Assembly (NCBI RefSeq): GCF_001938565.1
Contig: NZ_MSYM01000008.1
Location: 62,001 to 126,000, forward strand
Length of the DNA: 64,000 bases
Reading direction: 5' to 3'
From: Rhodoferax antarcticus ANT.BR
GTDB lineage: Bacteria; Pseudomonadota; Gammaproteobacteria; Burkholderiales; Burkholderiaceae_C
The notes under the pieces were generated by a model, which was not told the origin of the DNA, searched no databases, and saw only the letters and a list, made by a program, of their open reading frames with translations. Positions 24,946 through 34,746 of the stretch are shown here, in pieces (the first letter of the stretch is position 1; each line of letters opens with the position of its first letter). The translations under genes and the position numbers were made by a program.

Positions 24946-26316
24946 ATGATCAAGATCTTCAACCACTACTTCCACAAAAGAACGCTGTTTCAGATCGGCC
25001 TTGATCTGCTGCTGCTGCTGCTGATTGCGCTCATCACTTCCTCGGCACACCAGAATCAGCCAGCGCTTTTCGGGCTTGCCACGGTGGGTACTTTCGCGGT
25101 TTTGGGCGCAAGCATGATGACGCTGAGCGCTGGCCTGGGTTTTTACCAGCGGGTGCATAACCGCTCGCTCGGCCAGTCCATCGCCCGCGCGGTGCTGGCA
25201 CTGCTGTGCATGGCGCCCGTGATCCTGGCCCTGGCAACCCGCTACCTTGATGCCAGATCGTTCGCACTGACCGTGCTGGCGGCCATCGCCCTGATGCTGT
25301 TGCTACGCGTGTACGTGATGCATTTCACCCCGCGCAACCTGATGCGCCAGCGTGTGCTGGTTTTTGGCACGGGTGCACGCGCCCGATCGGTGGGCACCGA
25401 GTTGCTCAGATCTGACCCCAGCGTGGACCTGGTCGGCTACTACGCCGGCCCGAATGAGTTGGAGGCCGAGGTTTCTGCCTGGGGGCTGCTGTCAATGAGC
25501 AACTCCCTGACCGACATCGTCAACAATCAGCAGGTGGATGAGATTGTGGTGGCGCTGTCGGAGCGGCGTGGCGGCAGCATGCCCTTACGTGAGTTGCTGG
25601 ACTGCAAGCTGCAGGGGGTCAAGGTGGTGGACATTGCCACCCACTTCGAGCGCACTTTGGGCCAAATCCGGCTGGAATCTCTCTCTGCCGGCTGGATGAT
25701 CTTTGGTGACGGCTTCAGCACTGGCTGGTTACGCGCTTTTGTGAAGCGGATTTTTGACGTCATCTGCGCCTTCATCCTGATCTTGCTAGCCCTGCCGGTG
25801 ATGTTGATGACTGCGGTTTTGATTGTGCTGGAAGACGGTTTCCCCATCCTCTATTTCCAGGAGCGTGTGGGGCAAAACGGGCGCCTGTTCAATGTGGTGA
25901 AGTTCCGCAGCATGCGCACCGATGCAGAAAAAGACGGCAAGCCGCGCTGGGCTACGGCCAAAGATGATCGGGTGACGCGGTTAGGCCGGATCATCCGCAA
26001 ACTGCGCATTGATGAGCTGCCCCAACTCTTCAGTGTTTTGACGGGCTCCATGAGTATGGTCGGGCCGCGCCCGGAACGCCCCTATTTTGTGGATCAGCTG
26101 ACCCAGGAAATCCCGTACTACGCCATCCGGCATAGCGTCAAGCCGGGTGTCACCGGCTGGGCACAGGTGCGTTATCAGTATGGGTCGTCAGTAGAAGACG
26201 CGGCTGAAAAGCTGCAGTACGACCTGTATTACGTCAAAAACCACTCGCTGCTGCTGGACATTGTGGTGATGTTCGAAACCATTGGTGTGGTGGTGATGCG
26301 CAAGGGCGCCCAATAG
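24946..26316 (+). CDS. Initiating sugar transferase of exosortase-A type (undecaprenyl-phosphate sugar-1-phosphate transferase)
   Basis: 456 residues with N-terminal membrane segments (QIGLDLLLLLLIALI, AVLALLCMAPVILAL), a central nucleotide-binding-like domain (VLVFGTGARARSVG), and a C-terminal bacterial sugar transferase domain: FVKRIFDVICAFILI, FQERVGQNGRLFNVVKFRSM, LRIDELPQLFSVLTG, MVGPRPERPYF, KPGVTGWAQVRYQYG. It transfers sugar-1-phosphate to undecaprenyl phosphate to start repeat-unit synthesis. The architecture matches the XrtA/PEP-CTERM-system glycosyltransferase (TIGR03013, from memory). It is followed after 13 bp by prsK. Confidence 0.9.
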   Translation: MIKIFNHYFHKRTLFQIGLDLLLLLLIALITSSAHQNQPALFGLATVGTFAVLGASMMTLSAGLGFYQRVHNRSLGQSIARAVLALLCMAPVILALATRYLDARSFALTVLAAIALMLLLRVYVMHFTPRNLMRQRVLVFGTGARARSVGTELLRSDPSVDLVGYYAGPNELEAEVSAWGLLSMSNSLTDIVNNQQVDEIVVALSERRGGSMPLRELLDCKLQGVKVVDIATHFERTLGQIRLESLSAGWMIFGDGFSTGWLRAFVKRIFDVICAFILILLALPVMLMTAVLIVLEDGFPILYFQERVGQNGRLFNVVKFRSMRTDAEKDGKPRWATAKDDRVTRLGRIIRKLRIDELPQLFSVLTGSMSMVGPRPERPYFVDQLTQEIPYYAIRHSVKPGVTGWAQVRYQYGSSVEDAAEKLQYDLYYVKNHSLLLDIVVMFETIGVVVMRKGAQ

Positions 26317-26329
26317 TTTTCCGACCATT

Positions 26330-28441
26330 ATGGACAGCGGCCACCTCGACTTGACCGTCTGGAGCGGTGGACTGGCAGTGGTGTGCTACCTGGTGTTTGC
26401 GCTGCGTTTGCTGCAAGCCGGGTACCTTAGAAAACCGCGCGAGGCCTCCAAAATAGCCGTTTTGGCCGCGGTGTCTCTGAGCGCCCTGTGGGGAGGGGCA
26501 GCGCTGATGCTGGTCCTGAAGCCTTCTGCAGTGTTACTGCTGGTGACCACGCTGGCAGATCAATTGCGCTACGCAGCCTGGTTCGCTTTTTTACTGATCC
26601 TGCTGCGCACTAACCGACCGACCAAGGGCCTCAGTAGCACCCGCAGTCTGGCGCTCTGGGCGGTGTTGCTGGCGGCCTCTGGCCCGCTGTCCTTGGGTCT
26701 GGCGGTGCTTAATGTGGGCGCTCTGGGTGATCCGATGCGCTGGGTGCTGTTCAGCGCCATGGCTATGCCGGTGTTTGCACTGGTGCTGCTGGAGCAGGTA
26801 TTTCGCAACGCCACCGAAGACTCGCGCTGGAACATCAAGCCTTTATCGCTGGGTCTGGCGGGTGCCTTCTTGTTTGATCTGTACCTGTTTTCGCAAGCCG
26901 TGTTGTTTAACCGCCCCGATGAAGATGCGCTGAGCATTCGCGCCGGGGTACATGCTTTGATGATGCCACTGCTGCTGCTGTCCAGTACCCGGCGCAACGA
27001 CTGGATTGCCAAGATCCAACTCTCACCCAAGGCGGCTTTCCACTCGGCCACACTGCTGATGGCAGGCATTTACCTGATCTTCATTTCGGGCGTGGGCTAC
27101 TACGTGCGCTATTTTGGTGGTGAGTGGGGGCGCGCATTACAGTTGGGCTTGGTGGTATTTGCCCTGATCATTCTGGTGATTCTGGCGCTGTCGGGCACCA
27201 TGCGCGCCAAACTGCGTATTTTTCTGGGCAAGCATTTCTTTCGCTACCGCTATGACTACCGTGAAGAGTGGCTGAAATTCACTCGCGCTTTGTCGGCGCA
27301 AAATTCTCCGCAGGCTTTGGGCCAGCAGGTGGTGCGCGGTCTGGCTGAAATGGTGGAGAGCCCTGGCGGCGGACTATGGCTGCGGGTCAAGGGTGAGCCC
27401 ACCTTTAGCCAGACGGCGCGCTGGAATTTGGGCCAAACCGATGACAAGGAGGCCATGGACTCGCCCATGTGCCAGTATCTGGCCGATGGCGGCAAGCTGA
27501 TCAACCTGGAGGACTACCGCTCGTTTTCCCGGCGTTACGGCAGTCTCAAAATCCCGGTCTGGCTGCAGGATCTGCCCCAAGCCTGGCTGGTGGTGCCACT
27601 GATGGTGGGTGACGAACAGATCGGTTTCGTGGTGCTGGCCAGCGCGCGCACCCTGTTTGAGGTGAACTGGGAGGTCAACGACCTGCTCAAAACCGCCAGC
27701 CAGCAGGCTGCCAGTTACCTGGCGCAGATGCAGGCCACCGAGGCGTTGCTGGAGGTGCGCAAATTTGATGCTTTCAACAAGATGTCAGCCTTTGTGGTGC
27801 ATGACCTGAAAAACATCGTCACCCAACTCTCGCTCATGATGAAAAATGCCAAGCGGCACGGTGGCAACCCCGAGTTTCAACAAGACATGCTGATGACCGT
27901 GGACAACTCGTTGGAGCGCATGCGGCAGTTGATGTTGCAACTGCGTGAGGGCGCCACCCCACCGGGCAAAGCGTTTGGTGTAAACCTCAGCGCCATTGTC
28001 ACGCGGGTGCAAGCGGTGGCTGCTGCACGCGGGCGATTGCTGGAGGTCAAGGCTCTCGAATCGTTGGACACCCGTGGGCACGAGGAGCGGTTGGAGCGCA
28101 TCATTGGCCACGTGGTGCAAAATGCTTTTGATGCGACAGACCCGAGCGGCCATGTCTGGCTCACTCTGGAGCGCGCTGGTGGACAAGCCCGCATTGTGGT
28201 GCAGGACACCGGGCTGGGTATGACGCAGGACTTCATGCGCGAGCGACTCTTTAAGCCTTTCCAGACCACCAAACAGGCCGGTATGGGAATTGGCGCGTAC
28301 GAGAGTTACCAATATGTGCAGGAATTAGGTGGCAAGATCGAAGTTCAAAGCGAAGTCAACCAAGGAACCACCGTGACACTGCTTTTACCGTTGTTTGAAA
28401 ACCAGAAGACATCGGATCTTCATTCCGTAGAAAGCACATGA
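26330..28441 (+). CDS. prsK: PrsK: exosortase-A-associated membrane histidine kinase
   Basis: 703 residues. The first 280 hold about eight transmembrane helices, followed by a GAF-like domain (about 310-465), an H-box with the phospho-acceptor His491 in AFVVHDLKNIVTQL, and an HATPase domain (IIGHVVQNAFDAT, VVQDTGLGM, MGIGAYESYQYVQELGG). This order defines PrsK kinases of PEP-CTERM systems (TIGR02916, from memory). The signal is unknown. The stop overlaps the prsR start by 4 bp. In Zoogloea, PrsK/PrsR together with RpoN are reported to control PEP-CTERM and floc genes (from memory). Confidence 0.9.
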   Translation: MDSGHLDLTVWSGGLAVVCYLVFALRLLQAGYLRKPREASKIAVLAAVSLSALWGGAALMLVLKPSAVLLLVTTLADQLRYAAWFAFLLILLRTNRPTKGLSSTRSLALWAVLLAASGPLSLGLAVLNVGALGDPMRWVLFSAMAMPVFALVLLEQVFRNATEDSRWNIKPLSLGLAGAFLFDLYLFSQAVLFNRPDEDALSIRAGVHALMMPLLLLSSTRRNDWIAKIQLSPKAAFHSATLLMAGIYLIFISGVGYYVRYFGGEWGRALQLGLVVFALIILVILALSGTMRAKLRIFLGKHFFRYRYDYREEWLKFTRALSAQNSPQALGQQVVRGLAEMVESPGGGLWLRVKGEPTFSQTARWNLGQTDDKEAMDSPMCQYLADGGKLINLEDYRSFSRRYGSLKIPVWLQDLPQAWLVVPLMVGDEQIGFVVLASARTLFEVNWEVNDLLKTASQQAASYLAQMQATEALLEVRKFDAFNKMSAFVVHDLKNIVTQLSLMMKNAKRHGGNPEFQQDMLMTVDNSLERMRQLMLQLREGATPPGKAFGVNLSAIVTRVQAVAAARGRLLEVKALESLDTRGHEERLERIIGHVVQNAFDATDPSGHVWLTLERAGGQARIVVQDTGLGMTQDFMRERLFKPFQTTKQAGMGIGAYESYQYVQELGGKIEVQSEVNQGTTVTLLLPLFENQKTSDLHSVEST

Positions 28442-29796
28442 CCTCAGAAAAATCCCGTCCCTTGATGATCGTTGAAGACGATCTGGCGCTGCAAAAGCAG
28501 ATCAAGTGGTCGCTGGACCGCTTTGACACTGTGACCGCCAGCGACCGCGAAAGTGCGCTGCTGCAACTTCGCAGGAGCCTGCCCGCAGTGGTGACCATGG
28601 ACCTGGGGCTGCCACCCGATGCTGATTCGGTATCAGAGGGCTTCAAGCTACTGGAACAGATCATGGCTTTCGATGCCGACATTAAGGTAATCGTGCTTAC
28701 CGGCCAGAACGACCAGGCCAACGCCTTGCGGGCAGTGGCCATGGGGGCTTACGATTTTTTCGCCAAGCCTTTTGAGCCAGAACTGCTGAATCTGACAATT
28801 GAGCGTGCCTTCAGGCTTTTCGAGCTACAGGCAGAAAACAAACGCCTGCGTGCGCTGCAACAACCCGACGCGCTGGCAGGCCTGACCACTCGCGACCCGA
28901 TGATGCTACGCATCTGCCGCACCATCGAGAAAGTGGCCAGCAGCAATGCCACGGTCATGCTGTTGGGCGAAAGTGGCACCGGCAAAGAGGTGCTGGCTCG
29001 CGGCCTGCATCAGGCGTCACCTCGGAGGGGCGAGAAATTTGTGGCCATCAACTGCGCCGCCATCCCCGAAAACCTACTGGAAAGCGAGCTCTTTGGCTAT
29101 GAAAAAGGCGCTTTTACCGGCGCTGGAAAAACCACGCTGGGCAAGATCGAGACGGCTAACGGCGGCACCCTGATGTTGGATGAAATTGGCGATTTGCCCT
29201 TTCAATTACAGGCCAAGTTGCTACGATTTCTGCAAGAAAGAGTTATCGAGCGGGTCGGCGGGCGTCAGGAAATTGCGGTGGATGTGCGCATCATTTGCGC
29301 CACCCACCAGGACTTGATGGCGCTCAGCAAGGAAAACCGGTTTCGCGAGGATTTGTATTACCGACTGGCCGAAATTGTGGTCAACATTCCGCCACTGCGA
29401 GAACGGGTGGGCGACTCGGCCTTGCTGGCCCACGCCTTTGCCCGCAAGTTTGCCCTGGAGCAAAACCGGGGCTCCTTGACACTGAGTGACGACGCGGTCA
29501 AGGCCATTGAACAACACCCGTGGCCGGGCAACATCCGCGAACTGGAAAATTGCATCAAACGCGCCGTCATCATGACCGACGGCAACCAGATTACCCGCGA
29601 AGATGTTGGCCTGAAGGCCGCGACAGACGCGCTGGACACCTCCCTGGACTTACGCGTCATCCGCGACAACGCAGAGAAAACCGCCATTCTGGCGGCCCTT
29701 GGCCGGGTGAACGGCAATGTGCTCAAGGCCGCCGAGTTACTTGGCGTTAGCCGCCCGACCCTGTACGATTTAATGCACCGCTTAGGGTTGAAATAG
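28438..29796 (+). CDS. prsR: PrsR: sigma-54-dependent response regulator
   Basis: 452 residues in NtrC order. The receiver domain has phospho-acceptor Asp55 in VTMDLGLPP. The AAA+ domain has Walker A GESGTGKEV near residue 177, the sigma-54 contact loop KGAFTGAGK near 224 and TLMLDEIGDLPFQLQ. A C-terminal Fis-type helix-turn-helix follows (NVLKAAELLGVSRPTLYDL, about 425-448). Phosphorylated by PrsK, it should activate RpoN promoters, perhaps the candidate before acp. The GAFTGA loop is intact, so sigma-54 engagement is expected. Confidence 0.92.
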   Translation: MTSEKSRPLMIVEDDLALQKQIKWSLDRFDTVTASDRESALLQLRRSLPAVVTMDLGLPPDADSVSEGFKLLEQIMAFDADIKVIVLTGQNDQANALRAVAMGAYDFFAKPFEPELLNLTIERAFRLFELQAENKRLRALQQPDALAGLTTRDPMMLRICRTIEKVASSNATVMLLGESGTGKEVLARGLHQASPRRGEKFVAINCAAIPENLLESELFGYEKGAFTGAGKTTLGKIETANGGTLMLDEIGDLPFQLQAKLLRFLQERVIERVGGRQEIAVDVRIICATHQDLMALSKENRFREDLYYRLAEIVVNIPPLRERVGDSALLAHAFARKFALEQNRGSLTLSDDAVKAIEQHPWPGNIRELENCIKRAVIMTDGNQITREDVGLKAATDALDTSLDLRVIRDNAEKTAILAALGRVNGNVLKAAELLGVSRPTLYDLMHRLGLK

Positions 29797-29845
29797 GTCC
29801 ACACTTTCATCCACCGTTCTCATAAGTTTTATTCAGGGGTTGATC

Positions 29846-32620
29846 ATGTCATTGAAAAAAAATCAAACGTGCGCGGCACTGTCTGCACTGTTGGTGTCTT
29901 TGCTGCTGGTGGCCTGTAGCGAAAAGCCTGAGGCGATGCTGAGTTCTGCCAAAGACTATCTGGCTAAAAATGACAACAAGGCGGCGGTCATCCAGATCAA
30001 AAATGCGCTGCAAAAGAACCCGGACATGCCCGAAGCGCGCTTTATGCTGGGCAAGACTCTGCTGGACAGCGGCGACGCAGCGGGTGCCGAAACCGAGTTG
30101 CGCAAGGCACTGGCGCTCAATTACCCGCAAGACCCGATCGTCCCGCTGTTGGCCAACGCGATGCTGGCGCAAGGCCAGGCCAAAAAGCTCACCGACGAAT
30201 TTGGCAAGACGACTTTGACCGACAAGCCTGCCCAGGGCGCTTTTTTAACCAGCCTGGCAACCGCCTACGCCGCACAGGGCCAGGCCAAACCGGCGCAAGC
30301 GTCCCTCGACGCTGCTTTGGCAGCTACGCCCGACTATGCGCCGGCCAAACTGATCCAGGCGCGCCAAAAAGGCGGCCAGCGCGACTTCGACGCAGCGCTG
30401 GCGCTGACCGAAGAAGTCATTGCCTCGGCACCGCAGAACTTTGAAGCCTGGAAACTCAAGGGTGATTTGCTGCGTTACGCCAAAGATCAACCCACCGAGG
30501 CACTGGCCGCTTACCGCAAGTCGGTGGAGATCAAACCAGAATTTCTGGCGGGTCAGGCAGCGCTGATCACCTTGCTTTTTCTGCAAAACAATTTCGCCGA
30601 CGCTACCACCCAGTTGGAGCAACTCAAAAAGTTCAACCCCAACCACCCGCAAACCAAGTTTTTGCAAGCGCATCTGGCGTATCAGCAAAAAGACCTGAAA
30701 GGCGCGCGGGACCTGGTGCAACAGGTTCTGAAAGCGGTGCCCGGGAATGTGCAAGCGCTGCAACTTGCAGGCGCGGTGGAGCTGCAACTCAACTCACCTA
30801 TCCAGGCTGAAGCCTACCTGAGCAAAGCCCTGCAAGCGGCACCCGGCTTGCCACTGGCTCGGCGCTTGCTGGTCACGGTGTACCTTCGCACCGGCCAGGC
30901 AGCCAAGGCTCTTGCAACTCTCACACCGGGCCTGAGCGCAGACAACGTTGATCCGGCTTTGTACGCATTGGCCGGTGAGGTCTATCTGCAAAACAACGAT
31001 TTGAAAAAAGCCGAGGAGTACTTCACCAAGGCGACCCAACAAGACCCGCAGAATGCGCGCAGCCGCACCTCTCTGGCCCTGACCCGCCTAGTCGGCGGAC
31101 AAGTGGACTCGGCCTTTGGCGAGCTTGAAAACATTGCTGCCTCTGACGCTGGCACCACCGCCGACATGGCCTTGATCAGTGCCCATCTGCGTCGCCAGGA
31201 GTTGGACAAGGCCCTCCAGGCCATCGATGGCCTGGAGAAAAAACAGCCCGACAAACCGCTGGCAGCCAATCTACGCGGCCGGGTTTTGCTGGCTAAAAAA
31301 GATGTCGCAGGCGCACGAAAAAGCTTTGAGCGCGCCTTGCAAGTCGACGCCTTGTACTTTCCTGCTGTCGCCAGCCTGGCAGGGCTGGACCTAGCTGACA
31401 ACAAACCCGCGGACGCCAAGGCACGATTTGACGCGGTTTTGGCCAAAGACCCGAAAAACTCGCAGGCGCTGTTGGCGCTGGCTGAACTGAGCCTTAGAAC
31501 GGGGGGCAGCAAAGAAGACGTCATCAAGCTCTTGGACCATGCGGTCACGGCCAACCCCACCGAAGTGGCGCCCCGCATCCTGTTGATTGACTATTACCTG
31601 CGCAACAAAGATTTCAAACAAGCCACCTCGGCCGCCCAGAACGCTACCGCCACCCTGCCAGAAAACCCAGATATTTTGGGCGCCCTGGGGCGAGCGCAAC
31701 AAGCGTCTGGCGAATTCAATCAAGCACTGGCCAGCTACAACAAACTCTCCGCCCTGCAACCCATGTCACCCATGCCCTATCTGTTCATGGCCGATGTGCA
31801 CATGGCCATGAAAGACAAGACAGCCGCAGCCAACAGCTTGCGCAAGGCACTGGAGCTCAAACCAGACCTGCAGCAAGCGCAACGCGGCAGCATCTTGCTG
31901 GACATGGATGGCAAGAACATCCAGGGCGCGCTGGCCACCGCCAAAACCATGCAAAAGCAAGACCCCAAAGGCGCGGTGGGTTATGTGCTGGAAGGTGACA
32001 TCAACGCCTCGCAGAAAAACTGGGACAGCGCTGCCAACGCTTACCGTGATGGCCTCAAGCAGGTCAGCTCACCTGAATTGGCCATCAAACTGCACTCGGT
32101 ACTGCTGGCCGCCAACAAGCCAGGCGACGCTGACCGGCTTGCCACCACTTGGCAACGCGACAACCCGAAAGATGCCGCCTTTGTGCTGTATCTGGGCGAC
32201 GGTGCCATCAACCGCAAAGACTACGCCAGCGCCGAAAAGCTTTACAGCACCGTCATCAAGGTACAGCCTAACAATGCGGTTGCCTACAACAACCTCGCCT
32301 GGGTCAGCGCCCGCCTGAACCGGGACAGTGCCATTGCGCTGGCCGAAAAAGCCAACACCCTGGCCCCGAATCAGCCCGCATTCATGGACACGCTGGCGGT
32401 GCTCTTGTCAGACAAGGGCGATTACGCCAAAGCCGCAGAACTGCAAACCAAAGCCGTCGCGCTGCAACCACAGAACCCGGTGTTCAAGCTGAACCTGGCC
32501 AAAATTCATATCAAGGGTGGCAAAAAAGAACTGGCCAAGGTGCAACTCGACGAGTTAGCGGCCTTGGGTGACAAGTTTGGCGGACAGAAAGAAGTGGCAG
32601 AGTTGCTGAAAACGCCGTGA
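29846..32620 (+). CDS. prsT: PrsT: exosortase-A-associated TPR lipoprotein
   Basis: 924 residues from ATG 29846, preceded by CAGGGG. The lipobox is LLVACSEKPE, so the mature protein is a lipoprotein, and nearly all of the rest is about 20 tetratricopeptide repeats (for example KNPDMPEARFMLGKTLLDSG, NNAVAYNNLAWVSARLN). The family is the PEP-CTERM-system TPR lipoprotein (TIGR02917, from memory). It is presumed to act as an outer-membrane scaffold for polysaccharide assembly or export, similar in role to PelB or AlgK. It closes the prsKRT group, 49 bp after prsR. A TTG at 29840 is in frame but less likely. Confidence 0.9.
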   Translation: MSLKKNQTCAALSALLVSLLLVACSEKPEAMLSSAKDYLAKNDNKAAVIQIKNALQKNPDMPEARFMLGKTLLDSGDAAGAETELRKALALNYPQDPIVPLLANAMLAQGQAKKLTDEFGKTTLTDKPAQGAFLTSLATAYAAQGQAKPAQASLDAALAATPDYAPAKLIQARQKGGQRDFDAALALTEEVIASAPQNFEAWKLKGDLLRYAKDQPTEALAAYRKSVEIKPEFLAGQAALITLLFLQNNFADATTQLEQLKKFNPNHPQTKFLQAHLAYQQKDLKGARDLVQQVLKAVPGNVQALQLAGAVELQLNSPIQAEAYLSKALQAAPGLPLARRLLVTVYLRTGQAAKALATLTPGLSADNVDPALYALAGEVYLQNNDLKKAEEYFTKATQQDPQNARSRTSLALTRLVGGQVDSAFGELENIAASDAGTTADMALISAHLRRQELDKALQAIDGLEKKQPDKPLAANLRGRVLLAKKDVAGARKSFERALQVDALYFPAVASLAGLDLADNKPADAKARFDAVLAKDPKNSQALLALAELSLRTGGSKEDVIKLLDHAVTANPTEVAPRILLIDYYLRNKDFKQATSAAQNATATLPENPDILGALGRAQQASGEFNQALASYNKLSALQPMSPMPYLFMADVHMAMKDKTAAANSLRKALELKPDLQQAQRGSILLDMDGKNIQGALATAKTMQKQDPKGAVGYVLEGDINASQKNWDSAANAYRDGLKQVSSPELAIKLHSVLLAANKPGDADRLATTWQRDNPKDAAFVLYLGDGAINRKDYASAEKLYSTVIKVQPNNAVAYNNLAWVSARLNRDSAIALAEKANTLAPNQPAFMDTLAVLLSDKGDYAKAAELQTKAVALQPQNPVFKLNLAKIHIKGGKKELAKVQLDELAALGDKFGGQKEVAELLKTP

Positions 32621-32715
32621 CGCGACCTGGCGGATTTTTTTGAGACGCCAAGCCGGTCCAGGCTGGGTCCCTCAGAAGAAGGACCAGCGGCCCGCCAGCG
32701 GATAATCCCGCCCCT

Positions 32716-34692
32716 ATGGCACTCATCACACTTCTTGACGCCCAGCTGGCTTTTGGGCATGTTGCCCTGCTCGACCATGCTGATTTTTCTCTCGAAACAC
32801 AGGAGCGCGTGGGGCTGATCGGTCGCAACGGCGCGGGCAAGTCCAGTATGCTCAAAATCCTGGGTGGTTTGGACAAACCCGATGACGGCACCACGCAGGT
32901 GCAAAACGGCATCCGCATTGCGTTTGTAGCGCAGGAGCCGCAACTTGACGCGGATGCTACGGTTTTCGAAGCTGTCAGCGTAGGCTTGGCGAGGGCTAGG
33001 GCCTTAATTGATGAATATTCTCAGGGTCATGGCGATCTGGATGCGATGCAAACCGAGATTGAGTCGCTGGACGGCTGGAACTGGGAGCAGCGCGTGTCGG
33101 AGACGCTACACCGCCTGCACCTGGCGCCCGACGCGCTGGTGCGCACGCTCTCGGGCGGCAACAAAAAGCGGGTGGCGCTGGCGCAGGCGCTGGTATCTGC
33201 CCCCGACGTGCTGCTGCTCGACGAACCCACTAACCACCTGGACCTGGACAGCATCGAATGGCTGGAAGGCCTGCTGTGTGAGTTTCGCGGCAGCATGATT
33301 TGCATCACCCACGACCGCTCATTTCTGGACAATGTGGCGACCCGCATTGTTGAACTTGATCGCGGCAAATTGCTCTCCTACCCGGGCAATTTCGCCGCCT
33401 ACCTGGTGCAAAAAGAAGAGCAGTTGGCACAAGAGGCGGTGATCAACGCGCGTGCTGACAAGTTGCTAGCACAGGAGGAAATCTGGATTCGCAAAGGTGT
33501 GGAAGCACGGCGCACCCGCGCGCAGGCCCGTATCGTGCGTCTGGGTGAGTTGCGCGCCAAACACCAGGCGCGCCGCGACGTGGTGGGCAGCGTGAACATG
33601 GACGTGGTGACCGGCGCTACCAGCGGCAAGCTGGTGGCTGAACTGACGCACGTGACGAAGAGTTTTGGTGAGCGCAAAATCGTCGATGGCTTTTCTGCCA
33701 CCATCCTGCGCGGCGACAAAATCGGCCTGCTGGGCCCCAACGGCGCCGGTAAAACCACGCTGCTCAAGCTCATTCTGGGTGAACTCATGGCCGACCCGGC
33801 ACCCGCTAACTCCCCTGCCCCCGAGCCCGGCCACAGCCCGTGGGGCACGGTGCGCCAGGGGGCCAACATCTCGGTGGCGTATTTTGACCAGATGCGCAAC
33901 GCGCTGGACCTGGACGCCACGCTGGAAGACTTCATCAGCCCCGGCAGTGAGTGGATCGAGATCGGCAACCAGAAAAAGCATGTGAAAAGCTATTTGGGCG
34001 ACTTTTTGTTTTCGCCAGCCCGCGCTAATTCCCCGGTGCGATCCTTGAGCGGCGGCGAGCGCAACCGGCTGCTGCTGGCGCGCCTGTTTGCCCGGCCTGC
34101 CAATGTGCTGGTGCTCGATGAGCCGACCAATGACCTGGACATTGACACGCTGGAGTTGCTGGAAGACCTGCTGCAAAACTACGACGGCACGGTGTTTCTG
34201 GTCAGCCATGACCGTACCTTTCTGGACAATGTGGTCACCAGCACCATCGCCTTTGAGGGTGATGCGAAGTGGCGCGAATACGAGGGTGGCGTGACTGACT
34301 GGCTGGTGCAAAGTAGGCGCGCGTCAGAGCTGGCCAAGTCTAGAGGTCAAAAAGGCCCCAAGCCCTTTCATTATGAGCGCGAGCAGCTACTAAAGAAAGA
34401 GCAGTCAAGCGTCGGCGAAATAGCAACGCCTACGCCGTTGCCCACCGCTGCGCCAGTTGCCAAAGCGCGCAAACTCAGTTTCAAGGAGCAGCGCGAGCTC
34501 GACACCCTGCCCGACCTGATTGCCAAGCTGGAGGCCGAACAGGCCCAGGCGGCGACCCTGCTGGCCGACGGCAGCCTGTACGCCGTGGACAACACCCGCG
34601 CCATGAAGCTGGCTGCCCGCAGCGCCCAGATTGACGATGAGTTGCTGGCCGCGATGGAGCGCTGGGAGCTGCTGGGAAGCAGCGCCGGTTAA
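32716..34692 (+). CDS. uup: ABC-F family ATPase, Uup type
   Basis: 658 residues with two ABC ATPase domains in one chain. The first has Walker A GRNGAGKSS near residue 37, signature LSGGNKKR and LLLDEPTNHLDLDS. The second has GPNGAGKTT near 340, LSGGERNR and LVLDEPTNDLDID. A linker rich in Arg and Glu lies between them, and a C-terminal coiled coil follows (DLIAKLEAEQAQAATLL). No membrane segments exist. Uup-type proteins act on ribosomes and branched DNA. About 25 extra residues (PAPANSPAPEPGHSP) follow the second Walker A. It is separate from the exopolysaccharide cluster. Confidence 0.92.
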   Translation: MALITLLDAQLAFGHVALLDHADFSLETQERVGLIGRNGAGKSSMLKILGGLDKPDDGTTQVQNGIRIAFVAQEPQLDADATVFEAVSVGLARARALIDEYSQGHGDLDAMQTEIESLDGWNWEQRVSETLHRLHLAPDALVRTLSGGNKKRVALAQALVSAPDVLLLDEPTNHLDLDSIEWLEGLLCEFRGSMICITHDRSFLDNVATRIVELDRGKLLSYPGNFAAYLVQKEEQLAQEAVINARADKLLAQEEIWIRKGVEARRTRAQARIVRLGELRAKHQARRDVVGSVNMDVVTGATSGKLVAELTHVTKSFGERKIVDGFSATILRGDKIGLLGPNGAGKTTLLKLILGELMADPAPANSPAPEPGHSPWGTVRQGANISVAYFDQMRNALDLDATLEDFISPGSEWIEIGNQKKHVKSYLGDFLFSPARANSPVRSLSGGERNRLLLARLFARPANVLVLDEPTNDLDIDTLELLEDLLQNYDGTVFLVSHDRTFLDNVVTSTIAFEGDAKWREYEGGVTDWLVQSRRASELAKSRGQKGPKPFHYEREQLLKKEQSSVGEIATPTPLPTAAPVAKARKLSFKEQRELDTLPDLIAKLEAEQAQAATLLADGSLYAVDNTRAMKLAARSAQIDDELLAAMERWELLGSSAG

Positions 34693-34746
34693 GAACCGCC
34701 TGGCGCTCTGGCGCCAGCCCCTTCAGCGCAAGCCAGCGCCATCCTT

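Noticed and set aside
25005..25025. CTG triplet run near the start of the sugar transferase gene
   Set aside because: It codes for Leu residues of a membrane helix and is a normal result of codon preference.
32970..33025. Possible eighth copy of the dispersed repeat in uup (GGCTAGGGCC-like)
   Set aside because: Only about 12 bases fit, and the ATAGC half is missing, so the match is too weak.
33466..34311. Leftward frame of 281 codons
   Set aside because: It is antisense to the second half of uup; composition is that of a shadow frame.
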